Assembly (NCBI RefSeq): GCF_018616375.1
Contig: NZ_JAEQBB010000004.1
Coordinates: 1 to 64,000, forward strand
DNA from: Exiguobacterium sp. J17977
GTDB lineage: Bacteria; Bacillota; Bacilli; Exiguobacteriales; Exiguobacteriaceae
DNA length: 64,000 nucleotides
Reading direction: 5' to 3'
How positions within the stretch are numbered: the stretch's first letter is position 1; the number at the start of each line of letters is the position of its first letter. Below are positions 1 to 7,318 of the stretch, piece by piece. A program made the translations under genes and the position numbers. Below the pieces are notes generated by a model, which had not been told where the DNA came from, did no database searches, and was given only the letters and a program-made list of their open reading frames with translations.

Positions 1-59
1 GCGGCTCCGGGATTGCCTGCGGAAAGCGTGGGCGCCGGAAGGACGAGCGATTCTATTGA
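1..59 (+). CDS. C-terminal end of an unidentified protein (partial)
   Basis: Frame 3 stays open from the window edge to a TGA at 57-59, giving a basic tail (GKRGRRKDERFY at the end). It is followed about 20 bases later by a good stem-loop with a T-rich run, which suggests that a real gene finishes here. Only about 18 residues are visible, so no family can be assigned; frames 1 and 2 also remain open over this short span. This is an inference from the terminator position. Confidence 0.35.
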   Translation, partial: GSGIACGKRGRRKDERFY

Positions 60-76
60 TGTTAGTCAACAAGCTG

Positions 77-110
77 AGACGACTCCGAGTGAGTCGTCTT
101 GTTTTCTTTT
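77..110 (+). terminator. Rho-independent terminator between convergent genes
   Basis: Nine-base arms AGACGACTC and GAGTCGTCT flank a 5-base loop, followed on the plus strand by TTGTTTTCTTTT. It ends the gene entering from the left and may also serve the ykoFEDC operon from the other side, although the minus-strand side lacks a long T run. Confidence 0.7.
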
Positions 111-846
111 ATATGCCAATCCATACGCTCGCTCCGAACAATAGAAGCAAGAGCGACGCCAACAGAAAGTCACTCCGCGTGATGGGGACAACTTCATACG
201 TAGCTCGCGGTTCGCCCGTGAACCCGCGTGCCTCCATCGAGAAGGCGATGCGTTCCGCTTGCCGAATCGATCCGGCAAGTAGTGGGATGATTACTTTCGG
301 TACGTGCCGAATGTGATCGAGTCGCGTCTCTAAACGAACGCCTCGTAACGCATGCGTTTCGTACAACTGCATCAGTTCATGCTTCAAAATCGGGAAGAAA
401 CGAAAACCGACGAAGACACTGTAAGCGATTTTTGGTGACAACTTCCCTTGTTGCATCAAGCTGTAGACGAACCGTTTGGGTTCCGTCGTTAGTGTGAATA
501 AGAGTGACAAGCCGGTGAATGCCAATACCCGTAAGGAGAGCGTCGCTGCGAGCGACACATTCTCGGCGGTGACGTCGTTGCCTAACAGGGTGAACATGAC
601 CTCCCCGCTCGTCTCTTTTCCAAAGACGAGCGTCGTCCACAATGTCCCGAGCGCGGTGAATAAAAATGGAATCATCAACAGCGCCCATCGTTTCCAGTTC
701 ACGTTAGAAAAAAGAATTTGAAGTATAAGCGTTCCGATGAATACAGCAAGCGGCGTCCATGGATTGTACATAAAAGCGAGTCCGAACATGAGCAACGTGA
801 CGGTCAGAAATTTAATCGTCGGGTTCATCTCTTGAAACGTCATCAC
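109..846 (-). CDS. ykoC: ECF transporter transmembrane component EcfT (YkoC-like), HMP/thiamine uptake
   Basis: A 245-residue membrane protein of the CbiQ/EcfT family. Hydrophobic segments fill the N-terminal half (residues about 10-60 and 85-125), the cytoplasmic coupling region with the A-R-G type motifs (HALRGVR, MEARGF) lies at about 160-220, and a last membrane segment ends the protein. It couples ATP hydrolysis by the YkoD ATPase to substrate movement through YkoE. Its ATG overlaps the ykoD stop by 4 bases (ATGA), so the two are translationally coupled. It is the last gene of the four-gene operon under the TPP riboswitch at 3415-3505. Assignment rests on family features plus operon order. 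Confidence 0.88.
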   Translation of the reverse strand: MMTFQEMNPTIKFLTVTLLMFGLAFMYNPWTPLAVFIGTLILQILFSNVNWKRWALLMIPFLFTALGTLWTTLVFGKETSGEVMFTLLGNDVTAENVSLAATLSLRVLAFTGLSLLFTLTTEPKRFVYSLMQQGKLSPKIAYSVFVGFRFFPILKHELMQLYETHALRGVRLETRLDHIRHVPKVIIPLLAGSIRQAERIAFSMEARGFTGEPRATYEVVPITRSDFLLASLLLLLFGASVWIGI

Positions 847-2171
847 GATTCCTCCAGCAATAGACCATGAGCTTCTAGTAATTCTGTCTCATCCCAGAGC
901 GATGCATCATATGGCCCACTCAAGTTACCTTCACGCATCAAGTAATATGTGTTCGCGATTCTGGCGAAACTAAGGTCGTGCGTCACAAACAGAACCGTCT
1001 GGCCGGCGCGGGTTCGTTCAACCATCAATTCATAGAGCGCACGAAGCGATATCTCATCCTGTCCAGCAGTTGGTTCATCGAAAGCGATGAGCCGTTTATT
1101 CGAGAGCATCATCACCCCGATGGCGAGCCTTCGTTTTTGACCGTGACTTAGCGAGAGTGGATGGTCGTTACGAAACGGTCCAAGCCCGAGCCGGTTCATG
1201 ATGTCCTCAATCGGACGATCATGGCCATATGCGAGTTCACGTGTCACATCACTCGTGATAAATAGATGAGCCGGAGATTGTGGGACGAGTCCGACTTCTT
1301 GATGTTCGCGGGCAAGGCTCTTGAGCCAACTCGATTTGCCACTGCCGTTTCGACCAAGTACGGCAATGAGATTACCGTCGGCGACGGTCAGTTCGCTCGC
1401 TGCTAGGTTGAATGTTTTTCGTTTCAATTGCGGTACGTGAAATAAAATAGTGTTTCCTTGTGTCACCTTAACCGGAGAGAACGTATAATCCGGGCGGGCA
1501 ACGAACGGTCCGTCATAGTTGATGCGTCCGTTCACGAGCTCCACTTCTCTATCGAAGAACCCGCGCCATAGGAAGGGTCGATGTTCGATGACGACAACAT
1601 TTACCGTCTGTGCGACGTTGTCGAGCCACTGAACGAAACGGGTTGAGGTCTCGGGATCAAGGTGCGCGAGCGGCTCATCGAGTAGTAGCCATTCCGGCTT
1701 CCCGATCAAAGCACAGGCGACAGCGATTTGCTGCTTTTCACCACCTGACAGGTCATGAATGACTCGGTCACGATAATCGGTCAACTGCAGTTCCGCTAAA
1801 ATCGTGGCCACACGCGCCATCATCTCGTCCCTCGCCACGGCAAAATTTTCAAGTGTGAAAATCAATTCCTCCTCGACCGTCTGCATGACGAATTGACTGT
1901 CAGGATCTTGAAACACTGTTCCAACACGACGATTCACCTCACCAGCTGCATACGTGTCGTAAGAGCGGTCAAACAAATGTAATCTGCCTGTCACGATGCC
2001 ATCGCAGTTATCCGGGTACAGACGATTCATCAAAGAGAACAATGTCGACTTTCCCGATCCGCTCGCCCCTGTGATGAGCGTCCTCCCAGCCGTTAATTGA
2101 AGCGTGATGTCTGTCAATACTTTGCGCTGTTTGTCCGGATAACGGAACGCCAGCTGTTCTGCCTCAACCAT
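843..2171 (-). CDS. ykoD: ECF transporter duplicated ATP-binding subunit (YkoD-like)
   Basis: Two complete ABC ATPase domains in one chain. The first has Walker A GASGSGKST, signature LSGGEKQQ and Walker B LLLDEPLAHLD; the second has Walker A GRNGSGKSS, a variant signature LSHGQKRR and Walker B IAFDEPTAGQD. Fused tandem ATPases are typical of YkoD/EcfA1A2 fusions. It energises HMP/thiamine import with YkoC and YkoE. An in-frame ATG lies upstream at 2213, but the ATG at 2171 (MVEAEQLAFRYP) has a spaced AAGGGA site and gives an 8-base overlap with ykoE like that between ykoE and ykoF, so I take it as the start (442 residues). Confidence 0.9.
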   Translation of the reverse strand: MVEAEQLAFRYPDKQRKVLTDITLQLTAGRTLITGASGSGKSTLFSLMNRLYPDNCDGIVTGRLHLFDRSYDTYAAGEVNRRVGTVFQDPDSQFVMQTVEEELIFTLENFAVARDEMMARVATILAELQLTDYRDRVIHDLSGGEKQQIAVACALIGKPEWLLLDEPLAHLDPETSTRFVQWLDNVAQTVNVVVIEHRPFLWRGFFDREVELVNGRINYDGPFVARPDYTFSPVKVTQGNTILFHVPQLKRKTFNLAASELTVADGNLIAVLGRNGSGKSSWLKSLAREHQEVGLVPQSPAHLFITSDVTRELAYGHDRPIEDIMNRLGLGPFRNDHPLSLSHGQKRRLAIGVMMLSNKRLIAFDEPTAGQDEISLRALYELMVERTRAGQTVLFVTHDLSFARIANTYYLMREGNLSGPYDASLWDETELLEAHGLLLEES

Positions 2172-2739
2172 GTACTCGTCCCTTACGCGCGAGGGCATAC
2201 CCTTCGAGCGCACCCGTCCGAAGCAACAAGTCGCTCAAAATTTTACCTCCCAGACCGGCAATGAGCATCCCGCTTGTCGCACGTAACGCGAACATCGTCG
2301 CCACGTATGTCGGACTGAGGGCAGCGAGTCCACCCATGACATACGTATACGCGAAACTTGTCGCAGCTGCACCAAATCCGGCCAGCATGAGCACCCAAAG
2401 GTCATATCGCTTGTAGCCCGTGACCGCAAACGCCGCTTCAGCACCAAGTCCTTGAATGATCCCGACTAAAATAATCCGAGGTCCAATCGCGTTACCAATC
2501 ATCATCTCAATCGTCGCCGCAAGCACTTCTGACAAAAATGCAGCGCCAGGTCGGCGAATGATATAAGCCGCAATAATCGAGACGATGAACCAAATCCCAA
2601 AAATCCATTCGTACGCGATTGGTCCAATCAAGCCTGCCCATAGATTCCCAACATGGACGAACGCCAAATAGACGACAGCGAATACGACCGATAAAATGGC
2701 CAACAAGATGATTTCTTTTAACTTCCACGACTTAAGCAT
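2164..2739 (-). CDS. ykoE: ECF transporter substrate-specificity component (YkoE-like, HMP/thiamine)
   Basis: A 191-residue, strongly hydrophobic protein with about five or six membrane segments, the size and pattern of an S component. B. subtilis YkoE is the predicted hydroxymethylpyrimidine/thiamine-specific subunit, and the neighbours here (duplicated ATPase, EcfT, YkoF) and the TPP riboswitch support the same role. The start ATG at 2739 has GAGGGA upstream and overlaps the ykoF end by 8 bases. The substrate is inferred from family and regulation, not from residues visible here. Confidence 0.88.
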   Translation of the reverse strand: MLKSWKLKEIILLAILSVVFAVVYLAFVHVGNLWAGLIGPIAYEWIFGIWFIVSIIAAYIIRRPGAAFLSEVLAATIEMMIGNAIGPRIILVGIIQGLGAEAAFAVTGYKRYDLWVLMLAGFGAAATSFAYTYVMGGLAALSPTYVATMFALRATSGMLIAGLGGKILSDLLLRTGALEGYALARKGRVHG

Positions 2740-3325
2740 GCTGCTGTCCCTCGTGTGACGGGCTGTTCACGCTGAACGTGACCGTCATGACGACATGGCT
2801 CGTCTTCGCACGGACGCGGTCGAACGTCTCCTCGTAAAATGAAAACACCGGTTCGATGTCGCCGTGAATACCCGAGGCATAATGCATCGAGTCATTGAAA
2901 ACGCCACGCTCTTTCGCAAACGCAATTTCTTCGTAGATGATGTCCATATACTTTGCGTCCCCGAGCGGATAGAGTGCAAATTGTGAAGATACGTACTGCG
3001 AGTCCGCCGTGCCATTCACCGGCTCAGTCGTCACGTCGAGCAAATTGTCTCCTGCCGTGTCGCCTGGGCAGCCGACCGAGAACGTCCCGCTCATCGACAC
3101 ATGTTCTCCTGTCTTCGTCGCATGTGACAGGACGGCTTTGGCCACATCGAACACATGCTCACTTCGTCCACGAATGACCGTCGAGACGTCGTCGGTATGT
3201 CGCCAGACGTTTTGCAAGTTCGTCTCCTTCAATGCCCCTTTGATGACACTCACAAAATCAGACGTCATTGGGCTCAGCGTAAAGCGGAATCCGACGAACG
3301 GACTCGTTCCACATTGATTGTTCAT
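2732..3325 (-). CDS. ykoF: YkoF-like thiamine/HMP-binding protein
   Basis: 197 residues built of two similar halves. Each half ends with a TFSV(G/N) strand (TFSVGCPG near residue 80, TFSVNSPS near the end), as in B. subtilis YkoF, whose duplicated domain binds thiamine. It is the first gene of ykoFEDC and probably supplies or senses substrate in the cytoplasm. The reading frame continues upstream to 3430, but that would run through the terminator and the riboswitch. The ATG at 3325 (MNNQCG) has an AAGGGGGAACAG ribosome site and is the sensible start. Confidence 0.88.
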   Translation of the reverse strand: MNNQCGTSPFVGFRFTLSPMTSDFVSVIKGALKETNLQNVWRHTDDVSTVIRGRSEHVFDVAKAVLSHATKTGEHVSMSGTFSVGCPGDTAGDNLLDVTTEPVNGTADSQYVSSQFALYPLGDAKYMDIIYEEIAFAKERGVFNDSMHYASGIHGDIEPVFSFYEETFDRVRAKTSHVVMTVTFSVNSPSHEGQQHA

Positions 3326-3353
3326 GTTCTGTTCCCCCTTATTGTATGTACAC

Positions 3354-3381
3354 AAAAAAGCCGCATCCATGAGAATGCGGC
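3354..3381 (-). terminator. ykoF: Terminator of the TPP riboswitch expression platform
   Basis: Read on the minus strand, arms GCCGCATT-like and GATGCGGC form a hairpin followed by six T, between the aptamer and the ykoF start. It should form when TPP is bound and stop transcription before the operon. Confidence 0.85.
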
Positions 3382-3414
3382 CACTCGTCCAATTTAAAAA
3401 TCCATTAGAAAAAG

Positions 3415-3505
3415 TGCCACACTTCCTCACGCCGGTATTACCCGGATCGAGTCATAAGGGATTGGAGCCATGCTCACATCTCAGCCGAAGCACCCCTAGT
3501 GTAGT
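3415..3505 (-). promoter_or_regulatory. TPP riboswitch (THI element)
   Basis: On the minus strand the conserved blocks occur in the right order. They are AGGGGTGCTTCGGCTGAGATG at the 5' side (here split: GGGGTGC, then GCTGAGATG), then GACTCGATCCGGGTAATACCGG-type sequence (key part CCGGGTAATACCGGCG), then GAGGAAGTGTGG. ACACT and AGTGT close stem P1. The aptamer lies between a strong sigma-A promoter and an intrinsic terminator ahead of ykoF, so TPP should switch the transporter operon off. Confidence 0.95.
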
Positions 3506-3535
3506 CCAATGTATGCGGTTGTCTATGCAACGAAA

Positions 3536-3564
3536 AGTATAGACGACCACTCCGGATTTGTAAA
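3536..3564 (-). promoter_or_regulatory. Sigma-A promoter of ykoFEDC
   Basis: Minus strand TTTACA, 17 bases, TATACT. The start would fall about 25-30 bases before the riboswitch P1 stem. The -35 box sits just after the stop of the yciC-like gene. Confidence 0.8.
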
Positions 3565-3568
3565 CGGT

Positions 3569-4762
3569 TTATGTGAAAGTTACGATACCGTTCCCCGGAA
3601 GCGTATCCTGCAACGTCGTCCAGTCCGACGCCATCTCCGCATCCGTCAACAGACACGCGTCAAGTCCGGCCTCGATGACCGCACGCTCCATCCGCTGACC
3701 GATCAAGACGAGCTCCGTCTGACGATCCCCGTACGGTTCGACGTAATCGGCGGCGAGCTCCGGTTCTGCTGTGAACATGAGACGACGTTCCTCTTCCGGC
3801 AGCGTCGCGAGCCAACGTCCCGCGTGTTCGAGCGTCGAGGCGTACCCAGCTTGCGAGAAGAGGCAAGCAAGGTCGTTCCGGGAGGCGATCCATAAGAACC
3901 CTTTGGCGCGGACGACTTGTTCCGGGAACGCCTCAATCCAGGCATGGAGCCGTTCCGGATGGAATGGCCGGCGCCGACGATAGACGAACGAGCTGATGCC
4001 GTACTCCTCTGTCTCCGGTGTATGTTCTTCCGCCTCAAGCTCTTGAATCCAGCCGGCGGCGTGCATCGCCTGCTCGAAATCGAACAGATTGACGTCGAGC
4101 AGCTCGGTCAATTCTACGTTCGCGTGGACCGACGTCAACAGTTTGGCGGTTGGGTTGAGCGCCTTTAACAGCCCGGCCATCTCGTCGAGTTCCGTCTCGG
4201 TCACGCGGTCCGCCTTGTTCAAGACGATGATGTCCGCGAACTCGATTTGGTCGACGAGCAGGTCGACGACTTCGCGGACGTCCGTCTCATCGATGGCCTG
4301 CTTGCGCTCATGGAGCGACTCGCCCGAGTTGAAGTCTTTCAAAAACCGATACGCATCGACGACGGTCACCATCGCATCGATATAGACGCGGCTCGTCAAA
4401 TCGATACCGAGGGCGTCATCGGCGTATGTAAACGTTTGGGCGACCGGAATCGGTTCTGAGATGCCGGATGACTCGATGATGATCCCGTCGAGCTCACGGT
4501 CGTTCGTGATTTCCTGCACCGCTTCGAGCAGATCCTCACGGAGCGTGCAACAGATGCAGCCGTTCGATAGCTCGACCAATTTTTCGTCCGTCCGCGAGAA
4601 GCCATTCTGCTCGATCAATCGTTCGTCGATATTCAACTCGCTCATGTCGTTGACGATGACCGCATATTTCTTGCCTGACCGATTGTTCAACAGATGATTC
4701 ATCAACGTCGTCTTGCCGCTCCCTAAATAACCGGACAGCACCGTGATTGGAATTCGTTTCAT
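3569..4762 (-). CDS. yciC: COG0523-family zinc GTPase metallochaperone (YciC/ZagA-like)
   Basis: 397 residues of the CobW/COG0523 family. The Walker A loop GYLGSGKTT is at residues 11-19, ESSGISEP at about 97-104 and NKAD at 182-185. The family CxCC metal-binding motif (NGCICC) is at 68-72. A CobW C-terminal domain fills the last third. B. subtilis YciC (ZagA) is a zinc-responsive GTPase that delivers zinc under deficiency. The gene stands alone behind a promoter with a Zur-box-like operator (4777-4797), which strongly favours zinc over cobalt or nitrile-hydratase relatives. ATG at 4762 has AGGAGTGGGG upstream. Confidence 0.88.
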   Translation of the reverse strand: MKRIPITVLSGYLGSGKTTLMNHLLNNRSGKKYAVIVNDMSELNIDERLIEQNGFSRTDEKLVELSNGCICCTLREDLLEAVQEITNDRELDGIIIESSGISEPIPVAQTFTYADDALGIDLTSRVYIDAMVTVVDAYRFLKDFNSGESLHERKQAIDETDVREVVDLLVDQIEFADIIVLNKADRVTETELDEMAGLLKALNPTAKLLTSVHANVELTELLDVNLFDFEQAMHAAGWIQELEAEEHTPETEEYGISSFVYRRRRPFHPERLHAWIEAFPEQVVRAKGFLWIASRNDLACLFSQAGYASTLEHAGRWLATLPEEERRLMFTAEPELAADYVEPYGDRQTELVLIGQRMERAVIEAGLDACLLTDAEMASDWTTLQDTLPGNGIVTFT

Positions 4763-4776
4763 ATATCCCCACTCCT

Positions 4777-4797
4777 AAATCGTAATCGTTACTTTTT
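4777..4797 (-). promoter_or_regulatory. Zur box
   Basis: The plus-strand sequence AAATCGTAATCGTTACTTTTT closely follows the Bacillus Zur operator, an imperfect palindrome with AAATCGTAAT as its left arm. It lies between the predicted -10 and the ribosome site of the yciC-like gene, so Zur bound with zinc should repress it. Confidence 0.8.
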
Positions 4798-4799
4798 AG

Positions 4800-4828
4800 A
4801 TGATGACGGCTCGCGTCTTTCTTGTCAA
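4800..4828 (-). promoter_or_regulatory. Sigma-A promoter of the yciC-like gene
   Basis: Minus strand TTGACA, 17 bases, CATCAT. The Zur box begins immediately downstream of the -10 hexamer. Confidence 0.6.
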
Positions 4829-4858
4829 GAAAAAAACACGCCCGTTTCCGGACGTGCT
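4829..4858 (-). terminator. Terminator after the SMP-30 / small protein operon
   Basis: Minus strand arms CACGTCCG and CGGGCGTG around GAAA-type loop, followed by eight T. It is packed directly against the yciC promoter. Confidence 0.8.
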
Positions 4859-4866
4859 TACTTCCC

Positions 4867-5130
4867 CTATTCTTCTAACGCCTTGCGTTCCGCCTCGGAG
4901 CGGGGGTATGCGTTCGCCTGCCATTCGGCCCGATATATCGAATCGAGCTGTGTCAAACCGACCTCATCCTCATCCTTATCGGCATCGACACTCGGGGCCT
5001 CATCCCAGCGCGGATTCAAATACGTGTGGTCGTCTTCCCGGTTCGCATCCAATAGTTTTTGGATTCCGACCCTGGCCACGGCCGCGAGTGCCAAACCGAT
5101 GCCTGCACGAACGAGCAATCGCTTCACCAT
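4867..5130 (-). CDS. Small membrane-anchored hypothetical protein
   Basis: 87 residues: a short basic start, one hydrophobic stretch (about residues 5-22), then a charged, acidic hydrophilic tail rich in D and E. I do not recognise the family. It begins 12 bases after the stop of the SMP-30 gene with a good AAGGAGG-type site, and a terminator follows it, so the two form a two-gene operon. It is probably a single-pass membrane protein with a cytoplasmic tail; nothing points to a function. Confidence 0.7.
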   Translation of the reverse strand: MVKRLLVRAGIGLALAAVARVGIQKLLDANREDDHTYLNPRWDEAPSVDADKDEDEVGLTQLDSIYRAEWQANAYPRSEAERKALEE

Positions 5131-5142
5131 CTCCTTACCTCC

Positions 5143-6024
5143 TTATCGTCCAAACCGATAGAGCGGCATTCCTTTCACGTCTGTCTCGATTTTGAAGACC
5201 GACCCTGCGTCCGGATGGGCTTCGAGCGCCTCGTCATCCATCCCCTCACGAGCCGTCGTGATGGCGAGTTGGTTCAAATCGTCGCCGACAAAACAGCACG
5301 ACGTGACGTTCGGGGCCGGCACGAGCACCTCGAGCACTTTTTCACCCGTCTTCGGGTCCCAGCGCGAGACGCGGCCGCCAGCAAAGTGCGCAATCCATAA
5401 AAACCCTTCCTCGTCGGACGTCATGCCGTCCGGGAATCCTTCCTCGACTGAAAAATCGATGATTGCCTCTCCTTCGCCGAGCGTTCCCGTCTTCAAGTCA
5501 AAGGCGTACTTACGGACCGTCTCGGTCGGTGTATCGATATGATAGAACGTCGAATGGTCGGGTGACCATGTCAGTCCGTTCGATAATGTCAATTCGCTCA
5601 ACATGACCTCGGTCGTGCCGTCGCGATTCAGGCGGTATAACGTCGCTTGATCCGCTTCATCTTCAAGATGGAGCGTGCCGGCGAAGATGCGGCCGTACGG
5701 GTCGGCTTTCCCGTCATTGAAGCGGAGTTTTCCTTCCGGGTCATCAAGTTCGACGATTTTATCGAGCTCTTTTGACGTCTCGTCCCACTCATAAATCCCG
5801 TCTTTCAAGCCGACGACGACGCCGTCCGTCACTTTCGGCACCGCAAACCCGATCTGTTGTCCCATATCGAACGACGACAGCTCATCTTCTTTCTCATCGT
5901 ACCACCAAAGTGTATGTCCCTCGATATCGACCCAATAGAAACGTTTCAGTTCCGCATCCCAACACGGGCCTTCCCCAAGCGTATTTCGAACTCGAATCCA
6001 TAACGCAGCGTTTACTGTCTCCAT
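5143..6024 (-). CDS. SMP-30/gluconolactonase/regucalcin family protein
   Basis: 293 residues, the usual length of the family. The metal ligands typical of these six-bladed propeller lactonases are visible: the glutamate in LGEGPCWD (about residue 19), the asparagine in LSNGLTWSPDH and the aspartate in FPDGMTSDEEGFLW. Family members hydrolyse sugar lactones such as gluconolactone in the cytoplasm. The substrate cannot be read from the sequence, and no sugar-acid pathway genes sit beside it. It is the first gene of a pair with the small protein at 4867-5130. Confidence 0.85.
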   Translation of the reverse strand: METVNAALWIRVRNTLGEGPCWDAELKRFYWVDIEGHTLWWYDEKEDELSSFDMGQQIGFAVPKVTDGVVVGLKDGIYEWDETSKELDKIVELDDPEGKLRFNDGKADPYGRIFAGTLHLEDEADQATLYRLNRDGTTEVMLSELTLSNGLTWSPDHSTFYHIDTPTETVRKYAFDLKTGTLGEGEAIIDFSVEEGFPDGMTSDEEGFLWIAHFAGGRVSRWDPKTGEKVLEVLVPAPNVTSCCFVGDDLNQLAITTAREGMDDEALEAHPDAGSVFKIETDVKGMPLYRFGR

Positions 6025-6147
6025 TGAATTGCCTCCACTCTCTACATTGATTTCAAGTGACTATTCCCTGAGGGGGCACTCTCTATTCAACATTTACCAA
6101 AATAGCAACCGCTCGGACGAAAAAAGTTGCCCGACCCGGATAAAAGA

Positions 6148-6184
6148 CAAAAAACCTCCTTGAATCACGAGATTCAAGGAGGTT
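6148..6184 (-). terminator. Terminator of rlmN
   Basis: Near-perfect hairpin: on the plus strand AACCTCCTTGAATC and GATTCAAGGAGGTT flank ACGA. On the minus strand it is followed by a T-rich stretch. Confidence 0.9.
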
Positions 6185-6187
6185 CTG

Positions 6188-7249
6188 TCATTTAGCGCCT
6201 TCGACATTCATATGTTTGCTGCGCAACTGGCCACAGGCCGCGTCGATATCGGTCCCGTGCTCGAGGCGGACCCCGGTATTGATGCCCCGTTTCTTCAAGA
6301 CGTCATAAAACGCCATGATGTCCTCGGACGTGCTCCGCTCATACTGGATATGCTCGTTGACCGGGTTGTACGGAATCAAGTTGACGTATGACTTATCTTT
6401 AATATCGTCAATCAAGTCGGCAAGTTCCTCGGCGTGCTCAGGCAAATCGTTCACTTTCGATAAGAGAATATATTCGAACGTGATCCGTTTGTTCGTCGTT
6501 TCGACGTAATAACGGATGGCCGGCATGAGCTTGTCGAGCGGGAACGCCCGGTTGATTTTCATGATTTGCGTCCGAAGCGCGTCGTTCGGCGCGTGGAGCG
6601 ACAGCGCCAAATTAATGCGCAAATCGAGGTCCGCGAACTTGTAAATCTTGTCGGCGAGTCCGCTCGTCGACACGTTGATTTTACGCGGTGCGATTGCGAG
6701 GCCGCGCTCGTCCTTGACGACACGAAGGAAGTCGACCAAGTTGTCGAAGTTATCGAACGGTTCCCCGATTCCCATGACAACGATATGGCTGACGCGGGCA
6801 CCTTCCCCGACCTCGTCCAAGTAGTGTTGCACGGTCATGATTTGTTCGACGACTTCACCGGCCGTCAAATCGCGTGTCTTCTTCAACAGACCACTCGCAC
6901 AGAAACTACAGCCGATATTGCAGCCGACCTGTGTCGTCACACAGACCGAACGTCCGTATTTGTGACGCATGAGCACCGTCTCGATATAGTGCCCGTCGTG
7001 TAATTTAAGTAAAAATTTGACCGTCCCGTCGCCCGCCTCTTGTTTGACGAACAGGTCTTGCGTCGAGATGACGTATTCGGCGGCGAGCGCCTCACGCACT
7101 TCAGCGCGAACCGAGATGTCCTCGATGTGCTTGACTCGGTCGATATAGAGTGAGTCCCAGATTTGTCTCGCGTGGAAGGCGCTGTATCCCCAAGCGACAC
7201 ATGCTTCCGTCAGCTGATCGAACGTCAGCCCGTATATAGATGGTTTCAT
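6188..7249 (-). CDS. rlmN: 23S rRNA A2503 / tRNA A37 C2-methyltransferase RlmN
   Basis: 353 residues, full length. The radical-SAM cluster motif CxxxCxxC is at Cys110, Cys114 and Cys117 ([14 protein letters not shown]). Other landmarks are GEPFDN in the GGEP-type SAM region and a C-terminal cysteine in ACGQLRS that acts as the methylated catalytic residue in the family. It methylates adenine 2503 of 23S rRNA. A chloramphenicol-florfenicol resistance (Cfr) enzyme is the close alternative, but the match in length and N-terminus is to housekeeping RlmN. A TTG start lies 21 bases upstream; the ATG at 7249 has GAAAGGA at a better distance. Confidence 0.95.
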   Translation of the reverse strand: MKPSIYGLTFDQLTEACVAWGYSAFHARQIWDSLYIDRVKHIEDISVRAEVREALAAEYVISTQDLFVKQEAGDGTVKFLLKLHDGHYIETVLMRHKYGRSVCVTTQVGCNIGCSFCASGLLKKTRDLTAGEVVEQIMTVQHYLDEVGEGARVSHIVVMGIGEPFDNFDNLVDFLRVVKDERGLAIAPRKINVSTSGLADKIYKFADLDLRINLALSLHAPNDALRTQIMKINRAFPLDKLMPAIRYYVETTNKRITFEYILLSKVNDLPEHAEELADLIDDIKDKSYVNLIPYNPVNEHIQYERSTSEDIMAFYDVLKKRGINTGVRLEHGTDIDAACGQLRSKHMNVEGAK

Positions 7250-7318
7250 TGCTATCTGTCCTTTCTTCAATCCGCATACGTACCATTGTAGCGGACGTGG
7301 ACGACGGGTGCAACGTTC

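Noticed and set aside
3326-3430. Longer ykoF start
   Set aside because: It would translate through the terminator and into the TPP aptamer.
3498-3525. Alternative promoter TAGACA-16-TACACT for ykoF
   Set aside because: Its -10 overlaps the ACACT strand of aptamer stem P1, which must be transcribed; the TTTACA-17-TATACT promoter upstream is better.
4867-5130. YtxH-family label for the small anchored protein
   Set aside because: It shares only a hydrophobic start and charged tail, with no motif in common.
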